DNA of 64,000 bases from an uncultured Bacteroidales bacterium (GTDB taxonomy: Bacteria > Bacteroidota > Bacteroidia > Bacteroidales > UBA932): NCBI GenBank assembly GCA_944323825.1, contig CALUTY010000012.1:1-64000 (forward strand), read 5' to 3'. The first letter of the stretch is position 1. Each line of letters opens with the position of its first letter. Made by a program: the position numbers and the translations under genes. Shown here piece by piece: positions 7,345-15,850 of this stretch. The notes under the pieces were generated by a model. That model ran no database searches. It saw only the letters and a list, made by a program, of their open reading frames with translations, and was not told the DNA's origin.

Positions 7345-9153
7345 ATGAGAAAGACTACAGCTATTCTCCTGTCTGTCCTTGCCGTCATGGCAATGGTTTC
7401 ATGCGACAAGGAGGAAACTCTTCCTGAAAATCCGGATCAAGGTACGGAAACCCCTGAAAATCCGGGAACCGATAACCCTGATGAAGAAGTGGACGGCCCG
7501 ACCATCGCCTGGGACTCGAATTCATCTTTCGGCAAAGTGAACATCGACGACAATCTCAATGCGGTTCTTGACATCACTGCCCCTGCCGGCATCAAAAGCC
7601 TGACAGTGACAGTGGATTCTGACCAGCTTGAGAAAATCCTGACAGGCATGGGAATCACTTCCCCAGAACTGGATCTCATCAATGACCAGAAAGTAATCGG
7701 ATTCTTGTCCGAAGTGGCTCCATCCCTTCCTGCAGGGGACAAACTTCTTGACAAGACAGAAGTCGAATTCGACATCACGGAACTTGTCAAAATGATAAAC
7801 GGTGTCACCGACGAGGAAAGCGACCATTCTTTCATTGTCAATGTCACAGACAAGAACGACAAAAACGACGAAAAGACATGCACTTTCCATAGGGTAGCCG
7901 AGCCCGCTGCCGCTCCGACTGTTGTTTGGACAGCCAACTCTTCAGGAGAAACCATGTCTATAGACGGCAGCCTTGATGCCAGGCTTGCCATTACGGCAGA
8001 AGCCGGGATCAAGTCGGTTGTACTCGCAATTGACGAATCTCTTATGGATGTCCTTCAGGTTGCATCGCAGTCCCTGGACATAACAGGTGACCAGACTGTC
8101 ATATCCAGGCTAAAAGCAGTGCTCGGCGAAGACTTTCCTGCAGGAGAGAATCTTGTCGGCAAAACTGAAGCCGTTTTGGATCTTGCACTGCTTGCCGAAA
8201 TGATGGTAAAGGCCGGGGAGCATTCTGTCACTGTCACCGTTACCGATAATGAAGGGCAGACTTCCGAGGCTCTTGTCTGCAAATTCCTGCGTGAATATTC
8301 CGGATATGTTTATCCTGATATACAATGGCCGGGAAATCCCGGATTTTCACCCATGGATCTTGACGAAAACCTCTCTGTCGTGCTCAGCATAAAATCAGAA
8401 GCAATGCTCAAATCGGTCATCCTGACCGTCCCGCAGTCTCTGGCTTCCATCCTGGAAAGCAAAGGCATTTCCGGTTCTGTAGATCTTGTCAATGATACGG
8501 AGGCATTCGGATGGCTTTCCGAGATTTCTGACGGTGCCATCCTCACCGGCGATGCCCTCAGATATAAAAAGGATACAGAACTTGACATCACTTCCCTTGT
8601 TGCACAGCTCAGCAGCATCGAAAACCTTTCCGGAACTCAGCATTTCTATCTTAAAGTTACAGACTATAACGGCATGGAATTCCAATTCCCTCAGCCTCTC
8701 TCATTCAATCCTGTCGTAAAGTCAGCTTTGTCCGTAACATGGCCTGGGAATGAGGATTTTGAAGATGTCACTACTTCTGCAGGAGCTCCTATGTCCATAC
8801 ACATTGATTCACCTGCAGGAATCAAAGGATTTACAATTGCCATTACATCGCAAACGGATTTTGTAAATAAATATATTCCTGCATGTACATCAAATGGGAC
8901 CAATGTGTTGGATCTTATTAATGATAAGGATGTCTTGTTTACAAATTTGGTTGATTCTTTTGGCATTGAAATGCTATTAGGAGATGAAATTGTCGGCAAG
9001 ACAGAACTCGATTTCAGTTTTGACGGACTGATCAACGGTTTCTGCAATTCTTTTGGAGGGGCTAAATCCGGTGACAGACACACATGTGTAGTGAATGTCG
9101 AAGACAATGACGGCAACACCCAAGAAGTAACCTGCACATTCATAACCGAATGA
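7345..9153 (+). CDS. Lipoprotein with four tandem ~125-residue repeats (left cassette gene 5)
   Basis: A 602-residue lipoprotein (lipobox MVSC, Cys20) with a Pro/Asp/Glu-rich stalk to about residue 50. The rest is four tandem units of roughly 120-130 residues, each running from a W-x-x-N/G motif through an AGIKS-type strand, a DLINDxxVIGFL-type helix and an aspartate-rich VTVTDNxGxT strand. I do not recognise the family; it looks like repeated Ig-like modules projecting from the surface. It is unrelated to gene 5 of the other cassette (9554-11557), which instead has BACON and OB-like parts. The last repeat (about 8700-9150) uses visibly more A/T-rich codons than the first three. Confidence 0.75.
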   Translation: MRKTTAILLSVLAVMAMVSCDKEETLPENPDQGTETPENPGTDNPDEEVDGPTIAWDSNSSFGKVNIDDNLNAVLDITAPAGIKSLTVTVDSDQLEKILTGMGITSPELDLINDQKVIGFLSEVAPSLPAGDKLLDKTEVEFDITELVKMINGVTDEESDHSFIVNVTDKNDKNDEKTCTFHRVAEPAAAPTVVWTANSSGETMSIDGSLDARLAITAEAGIKSVVLAIDESLMDVLQVASQSLDITGDQTVISRLKAVLGEDFPAGENLVGKTEAVLDLALLAEMMVKAGEHSVTVTVTDNEGQTSEALVCKFLREYSGYVYPDIQWPGNPGFSPMDLDENLSVVLSIKSEAMLKSVILTVPQSLASILESKGISGSVDLVNDTEAFGWLSEISDGAILTGDALRYKKDTELDITSLVAQLSSIENLSGTQHFYLKVTDYNGMEFQFPQPLSFNPVVKSALSVTWPGNEDFEDVTTSAGAPMSIHIDSPAGIKGFTIAITSQTDFVNKYIPACTSNGTNVLDLINDKDVLFTNLVDSFGIEMLLGDEIVGKTELDFSFDGLINGFCNSFGGAKSGDRHTCVVNVEDNDGNTQEVTCTFITE

Positions 9154-9184
9154 TCCCTTCCATCATTCAATAAGTAACAATCAT

Positions 9185-9217
9185 GAGGGTGAGCAAAAGT
9201 CATTTTTGGTCACCCTC
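9185..9217 (+). terminator. Hairpin between the two cassettes
   Basis: GAGGGTGA (9185-9192) pairs with TCACCCTC (9210-9217), and CAAAA (9194-9198) with TTTTG (9204-9208), leaving a 5-base loop and one G-G mismatch. It lies 32 bases after the stop of the left cassette and could end transcription from both sides. It lacks a T-run. Confidence 0.55.
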
Positions 9218-9387
9218 AAATGTCTTCCTTCGAAAGACTGAATCCGTCTTAACCCCCGCTGTTCGCTTTCGAATGTCCACAGGACGTTCTCATAAACAGC
9301 TCACGACCCCTATTGGGGGGATCTCGCTCCCTCCGGTCACGGTCCCTTCGCAGGCACAATATTTCACCCGTAGATATGACTCCGCTG

Positions 9388-9430
9388 CTTTGAATAATAT
9401 AAGTCACTTGGTCCCGCAATTTATTCAAAG
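9388..9430. repeat. Spaced dyad CTTTGAATAA / TTATTCAAAG
   Basis: Perfect 10-bp inverted arms (9388-9397 and 9421-9430) flank a 23-bp centre. The geometry is that of a two-arm protein-binding or recombination core site, not of a terminator, since the loop is too long and no T-run follows. It has no sequence in common with the CATTGCAT dyad near the recombinase gene. Confidence 0.5.
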
Positions 9431-9440
9431 AGAGGAAGAA

Positions 9441-9448
9441 TATATTTG
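9441..9448 (+). promoter_or_regulatory. Promoter-like -7 element pointing right
   Basis: TATATTTG followed by GCTCGG resembles the elements before the recombinase and the gene at 43617, but no clear TTG lies 19-21 bases upstream. It would drive an RNA antisense to the end of gene 5 of the right cassette. No open frame follows it. Confidence 0.3.
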
Positions 9449-9553
9449 CTCGGAAGAGGCAGGAACTTATGCGGTCAGCGTAAAATGCAATGAGGAACGG
9501 CCTCAATGTGAAGCTGCTCCTCATTGTTGTAGGTATCAGACTATTGTCAGATA

Positions 9554-11557
9554 TTATTGAAGTTTGTAGAGGACTGGTTTGTATAACGTTTCTGATGCAG
9601 TATAATCAGGCAGATAAAATTTTACAGATCCGGCATCATACTGCATGACTCCGTTAGATCTTGCTGTTATTGTAAATACAGAGGAATCAAATGCAACCGC
9701 CTGCAAATAATTATTTTTAGCAAAAGATGAGTAATTTTCAGTGCCTCTGATTTCACTTGCTCGTACATTTGAAACAAACAGATATAACCCTGATGCTGTT
9801 TTCATAAAATACTTTTCGCCATCTTTGATAAACTCTACGGAGGAAGCCTTCATGCTTTCTGTGGCTTCTATCCGGCTGTTGGAAACACCGACATCAATGC
9901 AATTGGTCTCTCCTATATCATTCTTAGACAGTGATCCATCGAATGCCTTGTTTGCCTCTTCAAAGACTATCAGATAGGTTCCGGAATAGTCGTCAAGGGC
10001 TTCGGTGACCTTGATAAATGCAGAACCTTCTTCTCCGCCGCCTTGTGAAGCAGGCTCATGGGTAACTTTAATGTCATATGAATCGGTATCCAAGGTGACC
10101 TCATCCTGATTGTTGACACGGACTGTCATTACCGCCGTATGGGCCCTTGTGTCGTTATTGACAGAGGAGGCTGTAATTGTGTATTCTGCCGTGCCTCTGC
10201 CGCCGGTTGAAGGAGAAATGGAGTATGTGTCTTCCCAAAATTCCATGTCAGGTTGGACTGAAATAGAGTAGGAAACTGAAGGGGATGCATTGACAGTAAA
10301 TGTTACGGAAGTTTCACCGGCAGGAATTATGATTTCATTTACGGATACATTGAAGAAAAATTCCGCCTGCTTCTCTTCAGCCTTTACGGGGAGGAGGTAG
10401 AAGTCAGTGTTTTCGGAGCCGAGGTAGAAGGCTTCGAGAATGACGTTCTTGCCGTGGAGGGAAGAGAGGTCGATGGAAGATGGATACATGCGGCCTGTAC
10501 TGCTGCCAATGGTGAGGGTGCCGTCGGAAGACAAGGCTCCTTCATATTTCACATAGCGTACAATAGAGCCGTAAGTGATTTCGGAGAAGCTTCCGGAAAG
10601 GTCGGCCGGGATAAGGGTGAGCGGCTCGCCTGCCACGGACGATGTGATTGAGACTTCATTGAGGGCGATGACTCCGTACAGGGAATTGGTGGTTCCCTGC
10701 AGCTCGACATTGTCATTTAGCTTGACCGCCGAAATTGCATCACCATTGTTCACCGCTATGAAATTCTGTGCATCACCCAGAATGAATGAATCAGTCCCCA
10801 GAGCAAGCACCTGGCCGGAGGTCTTGACAGTAACGCCAGAAGAAAGCTTCTGGATTTCAGCAATGGTCTTGTTTTCTATTTCAGGCACACCTGCCTCATG
10901 GGAAACATACCAGGCACCTATGACTGCCGGAGAACCTGCGCTTTCTCCCCTTGAGCCGATGAGAGTGACACTGTCCCCGTCCTTGATGCCGTATTGCGCA
11001 ATGGCATCACCTGAAGAAGTTTCACTCACGGCAAGACTTGGAACAGACACGGAGTTTTCTCCGTCTGTGAGGGTGAATGAAGTGCCGGAAAGGCCGGTGA
11101 CTTCGCCGGTAAGCTGATACAGAGCAGCGGTGCCGGATGGTGCATCAATGAAATCAGCTATGGTGGAAATCACAGGACTGTTGTCGAATATGCCCTGAGT
11201 CACTTTCACTGTGGTATAGACTATACCGCTTGTGAAAGTGACAGCGGCGATCCTTTCCTGTCCTGAAATATTTTCAGAGGCTGATAATGTGACGGATACT
11301 GGCTGGCCGGTGCCGTTCCCTCTTTCAGGTGAAAGGGTGAGCCAGCCTGCATCGGTATCAGAAGCGTACCTGACGGATGCAGACCATTCCCCGTCGCTTG
11401 TAAGACTGACTGACGCCGATGCTCCTTCATCCCCGGCGAGCGTAACCGCATCAATGCCGGTCTCAATGTATGGTGTTGATGCCTGCTCTTCTTCGCTGCA
11501 TCCGACAAGGACGGCCATAGCAGCAAAGAAGGCAAACAGAATATTCATTAATTTCAT
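9554..11557 (-). CDS. BACON / OB-like surface lipoprotein (right cassette gene 5)
   Basis: A 667-residue lipoprotein with signal peptide and lipobox (VLVGC, Cys20). Residues ~35-125 form a BACON-like unit (LTSDGEWSASV, GWLTLSPERGNG). Residues ~130-400 look like successive OB-type beta barrels, as in nucleic-acid-binding-like modules of surface proteins (LTGEVTGLSGTSFTLTDGENS; TSGQVLALGTDSFILGDAQN). Around 400-510 is a second BACON/Ig-like unit, and ~520-667 is a C-terminal domain of unknown type. A surface glycan- or matrix-binding role is inferred from the locus. It is the last gene of the presently expressed cassette, 36 bases after gene 4. It has no counterpart in the left cassette. Confidence 0.78.
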   Translation of the reverse strand: MKLMNILFAFFAAMAVLVGCSEEEQASTPYIETGIDAVTLAGDEGASASVSLTSDGEWSASVRYASDTDAGWLTLSPERGNGTGQPVSVTLSASENISGQERIAAVTFTSGIVYTTVKVTQGIFDNSPVISTIADFIDAPSGTAALYQLTGEVTGLSGTSFTLTDGENSVSVPSLAVSETSSGDAIAQYGIKDGDSVTLIGSRGESAGSPAVIGAWYVSHEAGVPEIENKTIAEIQKLSSGVTVKTSGQVLALGTDSFILGDAQNFIAVNNGDAISAVKLNDNVELQGTTNSLYGVIALNEVSITSSVAGEPLTLIPADLSGSFSEITYGSIVRYVKYEGALSSDGTLTIGSSTGRMYPSSIDLSSLHGKNVILEAFYLGSENTDFYLLPVKAEEKQAEFFFNVSVNEIIIPAGETSVTFTVNASPSVSYSISVQPDMEFWEDTYSISPSTGGRGTAEYTITASSVNNDTRAHTAVMTVRVNNQDEVTLDTDSYDIKVTHEPASQGGGEEGSAFIKVTEALDDYSGTYLIVFEEANKAFDGSLSKNDIGETNCIDVGVSNSRIEATESMKASSVEFIKDGEKYFMKTASGLYLFVSNVRASEIRGTENYSSFAKNNYLQAVAFDSSVFTITARSNGVMQYDAGSVKFYLPDYTASETLYKPVLYKLQ

Positions 11558-11593
11558 GGTAAATATATTATTATGTTAAATTTTATACCATAT

Positions 11594-13183
11594 TCATAAA
11601 TTGGATGGCCCTTCATGGATTTCAACGCCCGAACATAAAGCTTCTGCTGTTGAAGATGTGCCTGTCGGCAGATATAATTGCATAAGACCATCGGGAACAG
11701 CACCTTGTATGGAAAAATAATAATTGCCGTATGACATATACGGGAAAGAACATCCAGATACATCAAGTATGGTGAGGCTCGGATTGTTGCTGATATAAAA
11801 ATATTGCAGTTGTGTTGCTCCGGTAATTTTCAGAGATTTGGATACATCACCATTGCTTCCTGTAAAACATACATCGGGAGAAGAACTCCTGAAATCTAAA
11901 TATCTGATATACGAAGTACATACAATTTCTTTCCATGGATTACCGCTTAGATTAGTTCCGACACGACCGCTGGCACTGTATACATAAGTGCCGGTAAAGT
12001 CAGCTCTTGTTATGTTGTTATTCGAACAGTCCAGATTTTCTACTCTTGAAAAATGATTCAGGCCTTCTAGAGATTGGATACCCTTTCCGCTGACATCCAA
12101 TGTGTTGCTTGTTCTGCCCAATTCTGTGATTTCACATTCTGGAGCTTCATAACCTATTGCAACAACAAATCCGGCATCAGCAAGTGCCTGACGGAAATTT
12201 TCATCGGGTATATTTATTGTGATCGGATTTGTCCCCCGTTGTATGACAGCAAAAGATGCTGACAGGGAACCATCGGCCGAAGTCAATGTTATCTGCTCTG
12301 CCTTTGATGAAGTTTCCGGTGCTACATTTGCAGAAACAGTTATTGTGCGTTTTGTCACATCGTCCGGAGCCGTACCTGCATCAGCATCGTTCTGACAGGT
12401 CAGCCATGAAGGTCGGCTTCCGGAAGAGAAACTCATGGTATAGGCCACATTTGTCTCAACAATAATTTCTACCGGGGTACCCTGTTCAAGAATATAAGAA
12501 GATGATGAACCTGTTGTCCTCAAAAGCAGATTCTTATCCTGTGATATTGTTATATCTTTGGTAGTTCCGCCGGCAGTGAAGGAAATCCGGCCTTCACGCA
12601 CATTGTACTGGTCTGTGGCTGCGATGTCAAAGTAGAAGACATACACATCAGAAGCAGTGGCGTCCATATCCTCCACATGTGTAATCCACCCTCGGCAATC
12701 CTCCGGGATTGTCCAGGTGACAGGCTGGTTGGAACTGATGTTCACACCTATCCGATAGCCGTTTCTACCCACTTCGTAACGGTCCTTGAAGAAAGTGATG
12801 ACATCATCTTCCTTCTGTACCACATACAGCTTTTCAGTTCGGCTGCCGCATACGAATGAGAATTCTTCTGTACGGATTTCCCCGGAACCGGCATTGGCAT
12901 CGGCAGTGAAAATCACGGCATCCCCGCTTTTTCCGGAAGTCACGCTCGGATGGCACCAGGTATCCTTCCCTATGAGTCTCCATTCGCCGCTGCTTTCCAC
13001 AGTGACAGATGCGGCACTGCCTTCTGCAGGTGAACCGTCATTCAAAAAGGTGACAGACTGCACACTGAGAGCAATCGTGGAATCGCCCCCGACATTCTCC
13101 GGGGTCCCATTCCCTTCAGAACATGCCATTGTAAACAATGACATTGTGCTGAAAATCAGAATATTGAATATCTTGTTCTTCAT
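11594..13183 (-). CDS. BACON / leucine-rich-like surface lipoprotein (right cassette)
   Basis: A 529-residue lipoprotein (lipobox TMAC, Cys21). Residues ~35-320 hold about three BACON-like beta sandwiches (ASVTVESSGEWRLIG; SWLTCQNDADAG; SFAVIQRG). Residues ~325-529 are a short leucine-rich-like part starting with IPDENFRQALADAGF, the same hinge motif as IPDRNMRQALADKKW in the left counterpart. Shared motifs with divergent sequence show the two are paralogues kept in parallel. It follows the GH18 gene by 15 bases and is expected to sit on the outer face of the outer membrane with the other lipoproteins of the SusCD complex. Confidence 0.8.
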   Translation of the reverse strand: MKNKIFNILIFSTMSLFTMACSEGNGTPENVGGDSTIALSVQSVTFLNDGSPAEGSAASVTVESSGEWRLIGKDTWCHPSVTSGKSGDAVIFTADANAGSGEIRTEEFSFVCGSRTEKLYVVQKEDDVITFFKDRYEVGRNGYRIGVNISSNQPVTWTIPEDCRGWITHVEDMDATASDVYVFYFDIAATDQYNVREGRISFTAGGTTKDITISQDKNLLLRTTGSSSSYILEQGTPVEIIVETNVAYTMSFSSGSRPSWLTCQNDADAGTAPDDVTKRTITVSANVAPETSSKAEQITLTSADGSLSASFAVIQRGTNPITINIPDENFRQALADAGFVVAIGYEAPECEITELGRTSNTLDVSGKGIQSLEGLNHFSRVENLDCSNNNITRADFTGTYVYSASGRVGTNLSGNPWKEIVCTSYIRYLDFRSSSPDVCFTGSNGDVSKSLKITGATQLQYFYISNNPSLTILDVSGCSFPYMSYGNYYFSIQGAVPDGLMQLYLPTGTSSTAEALCSGVEIHEGPSNL

Positions 13184-13198
13184 AATTTTCCAATATTA

Positions 13199-14623
13199 TT
13201 ACCAGTCAACTTCATGGTCAATTCCGGAATGAACGACAGACTCATCATACAGTCTGTTTGCTATCAGCCCCAGAATAGACTGATATGACCCTGCGGATGC
13301 ATTGCCGTCTTTTGTGACGAGATTGTATACAACCTGCACTCCATAACCGTCGGCTCTCAACTGCCGCAGATAATTGTCCTGAGGATCGGCACCAAGAGGG
13401 CCGAATCCGACAGAATGCGGTCCCCATTGCTTCCTGTCCATTCCTTTGATGGTCGTATAGGCTTCGCTCCAGTCTCCATATTGTGCCCAATATGAATAGT
13501 CAATAAAATCTCCAGGTTCAAGACCGGCTATGTCATACGGAAAACCGCTGTTCATGCCGGAACCGATATAATAGACTGTAAGCAGTTTGTCCGGAAGCAG
13601 CCTTTTGACTTCATAGCAGAGCTTTTCATATGGCATAGGGCCGTTGGGTTCGAATCCGGGCTGCGGATTGTCGGAGTAATTTGCATGTTCTTCATCAAAA
13701 TCCACTCCGTCAAGTCCATAGGCTTTTATGAGAGCCTTGATTTCAGCGGCAAGGCTATGGATGTCGGCATCAGTCAGATTGGACTGGCCTACGCCGTCAC
13801 CCCCGGGCAGGAAGGTCAGACAGACCTTCATGCCCTTGTCCTGAAGCGGTTTGATGTATTTGTCCCTGTTTTCGAGGACTGCCTTTATGTTGTTGTTCAG
13901 GTCGATGTAGACTTTCCCGGTTTCTGAGTCGAATTTTATGTCGGCGGCAAAAAGATGGACGATGTCGAAGAGAGGCTTGCCGCTGGTTGCAAGAGTCCAT
14001 TCACCTGCATTGAGGGGGTTGTATCCGCTTTCAATGTAACAGATGCTCACTATTCCGCTTTCCTTGGCTGCAGACGGCCTTTGCCCCTGCATGCTGAAAA
14101 GGAAATATTGTACGGTATCCCTGTCAGTCACCTTCACTTCAGGGGTATTGGACACCGTTCTGACAGGGAGAACATAGGTCCGGCCCTGCTGGAGACCGTC
14201 AGGAGAAACAGTCATGTCGAACTCGTATGACAGCCTGTCTCCCGGTGCTATGGCTATCAGACCGTCATCCTCGATCTTGACATTTTCCACAGGAAGCCCC
14301 GGAAAATCAGTCTCATGCGCAGAATTATATGCCGACACGAGGTCATCATCCGTGGCGGCCGTGAAAATGAATTCCGCAATCGCGTCATGCGAATTGCTCA
14401 AGGTGGCCTGGAGCTGCAGGGTCACAGGCTGCTCATGGATTTCCACTGCCCGCATCCTCGGATTGTTCAGGACCTTGAAGGAACCTGTCAACGCAACTGT
14501 GTTTTCCAGACGGGATTTGTCAAGCCCTGCGTCAACCTCTACGGTTTCCGTGCATGAGTCCATAATTACGAGGCTCATGGCTGCGGCTGCAAGGGCAGAA
14601 TATATTTTCATTGCTTTATTCAT
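13199..14623 (-). CDS. GH18 endo-beta-N-acetylglucosaminidase lipoprotein (right cassette)
   Basis: A 474-residue lipoprotein (signal peptide with SLVIMDSC lipobox, Cys23). Residues ~30-190 form a DUF1735-like domain and ~195-470 a GH18 barrel. The catalytic motif DGVDFDEE is complete: Asp305, Asp308, Asp310 and acid Glu312. This family hydrolyses the chitobiose core of N-glycans by substrate-assisted catalysis. In the B. thetaiotaomicron loci for high-mannose and complex N-glycans, GH18 enzymes also lie behind SusCD together with DUF1735/LamG proteins. It follows the LamG gene by 24 bases. Its counterpart at 4277-5758 shares order and fold but little sequence, so inversion would change the endoglycosidase in use. 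Confidence 0.9.
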   Translation of the reverse strand: MNKAMKIYSALAAAAMSLVIMDSCTETVEVDAGLDKSRLENTVALTGSFKVLNNPRMRAVEIHEQPVTLQLQATLSNSHDAIAEFIFTAATDDDLVSAYNSAHETDFPGLPVENVKIEDDGLIAIAPGDRLSYEFDMTVSPDGLQQGRTYVLPVRTVSNTPEVKVTDRDTVQYFLFSMQGQRPSAAKESGIVSICYIESGYNPLNAGEWTLATSGKPLFDIVHLFAADIKFDSETGKVYIDLNNNIKAVLENRDKYIKPLQDKGMKVCLTFLPGGDGVGQSNLTDADIHSLAAEIKALIKAYGLDGVDFDEEHANYSDNPQPGFEPNGPMPYEKLCYEVKRLLPDKLLTVYYIGSGMNSGFPYDIAGLEPGDFIDYSYWAQYGDWSEAYTTIKGMDRKQWGPHSVGFGPLGADPQDNYLRQLRADGYGVQVVYNLVTKDGNASAGSYQSILGLIANRLYDESVVHSGIDHEVDW

Positions 14624-14647
14624 CTTATGTGATTATGAATTGTCATT

Positions 14648-15844
14648 TCATTCTCCAATTGCCGGAATGGAAACGGGCACCCACAGCAGGTCAGAATCAT
14701 TGGCCTGACCGTTGTTTCCGTTTTCAGTATAGTCGGTGATGGTGCTGCCTTGTCCTTCGTCAAATTTCCAGTAGCCGATGAGTCCTTCAGATTTTGGATC
14801 CACTTCATACTGGCTGGCGGCAATCTGCTCCCGAGTCCTCACGGTATTCCATATCCTGCACTCGCAGATCATTCCGTCGAGTTCCCGGCCCGAAGCATAT
14901 GAATAGCCGATATGGAAATACTGGTTCCCCCTGTCGGAATTCTTCGGGCTCACGAGGTCAATGGTTCCCCATGATGAAGGCATCGTCCGCCTGTAGGCTT
15001 CAGTGCCGTTGAAATATATTATCACCTCATTGGTGGCGGAATTTCCTGTGACGGCAACATGAGTCCATTCCCCCGGAGTCAGGGCACATACATCAGCTCC
15101 GACATCCGTAGTAGGCACATTGCCTGCCGGTGTGACAACCTGAAGCTGGTTAGGCTCAAGGCCGTTGTCGCTTATCCTTATGAGAAGGTTGCCTTCCATT
15201 CCCATTACACTCTGTATTCCAGGAACAAACTCCCTCACATTGATCATGGCTTCCATAGTGAAGTCAGTGATGGTCCTGAACGGAACCGTGCTTGCGGCAC
15301 CTGTTTCAAATGAATTGAAGCTTATATAATTGGACTTTTCCATGTCTGCCACCACATTGATGATGGATCCGCCTCTGAAGACGAAATAGCTTGTGCTTGC
15401 GGAGCTTAGCACCGGCATGTCGGCAGAGGCTATCGTCACAGGGAGCACATAAGCCCTGTCAAGGGACAGCTTGTCAAGTCCGGTGAATTCTATGTGCACA
15501 GGCATGGACTCAGTCATCCCTGCATCTATGCTTGCCGAATTAGAAGCAATCGTATAGTTTTCCTCCGGCAGCACTACTGCATTGTCATAATATGCCAGAT
15601 TGTAAGTATCCACCAGAGAAGCGTCCGCTACAAAAGCGACATGCACTGTGGACTCCACCGGCTTTGCCACGGCAGCCACGACCTGCATTTCGGCAGTCTG
15701 GACACTCGACTTGAGGATCGTATTCGTGACACGGCTTCCGGAAATGAACATCTGGTTCTCGTATGTCCATTCCTTCTGCTGACATCCTGCCGCTGCCGCA
15801 AGCGACAGGACAAGTGCGGTTATTCCTGATATATGTGTCTTCAT
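14648..15844 (-). CDS. DUF1735/LamG-like surface lipoprotein (right cassette gene 2)
   Basis: A 398-residue lipoprotein (lipobox AAAAGC, Cys21). An N-terminal DUF1735 domain (~25-160; DTYNLAYYDNAVVLPEENY, DRAYVLPVTIAS) is followed by a LamG-type jelly roll (~165-395; FTMEAMINV, GEWTHVAVTGN, CRIWNTVRTREQI, YWKFDEGQG). It pairs with 3070-4260 on the left. It starts 6 bases after gene 1 of the cassette. The probable role is to bind N-glycan chains at the surface next to the endoglycosidase. Confidence 0.87.
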   Translation of the reverse strand: MKTHISGITALVLSLAAAAGCQQKEWTYENQMFISGSRVTNTILKSSVQTAEMQVVAAVAKPVESTVHVAFVADASLVDTYNLAYYDNAVVLPEENYTIASNSASIDAGMTESMPVHIEFTGLDKLSLDRAYVLPVTIASADMPVLSSASTSYFVFRGGSIINVVADMEKSNYISFNSFETGAASTVPFRTITDFTMEAMINVREFVPGIQSVMGMEGNLLIRISDNGLEPNQLQVVTPAGNVPTTDVGADVCALTPGEWTHVAVTGNSATNEVIIYFNGTEAYRRTMPSSWGTIDLVSPKNSDRGNQYFHIGYSYASGRELDGMICECRIWNTVRTREQIAASQYEVDPKSEGLIGYWKFDEGQGSTITDYTENGNNGQANDSDLLWVPVSIPAIGE

Positions 15845-15850
15845 GTTATC

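Larger units (their letters stand above)
9154..9553. other. 400-bp centre between the convergent cassettes
   Basis: No gene is supported here. It contains a strong hairpin (9185-9217), a 43-bp spaced dyad (9388-9430) and a plus-strand promoter-like TATATTTG (9441-9448). The texture differs from both cassettes (C/T-rich blocks, a GGGGGGATC stretch around 9310-9330) and the open frames are compositionally unconvincing. It could be a remnant of a mobile element, but I cannot identify one. Confidence 0.5.

Noticed and set aside
9183..9560. A 125-codon plus-strand frame and a 91-codon minus-strand frame between the cassettes
   Set aside because: Both cover the hairpin, dyad and promoter-like element, neither has a plausible ribosome binding site or recognisable domain. 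A mobile-element fragment was considered but could not be supported.
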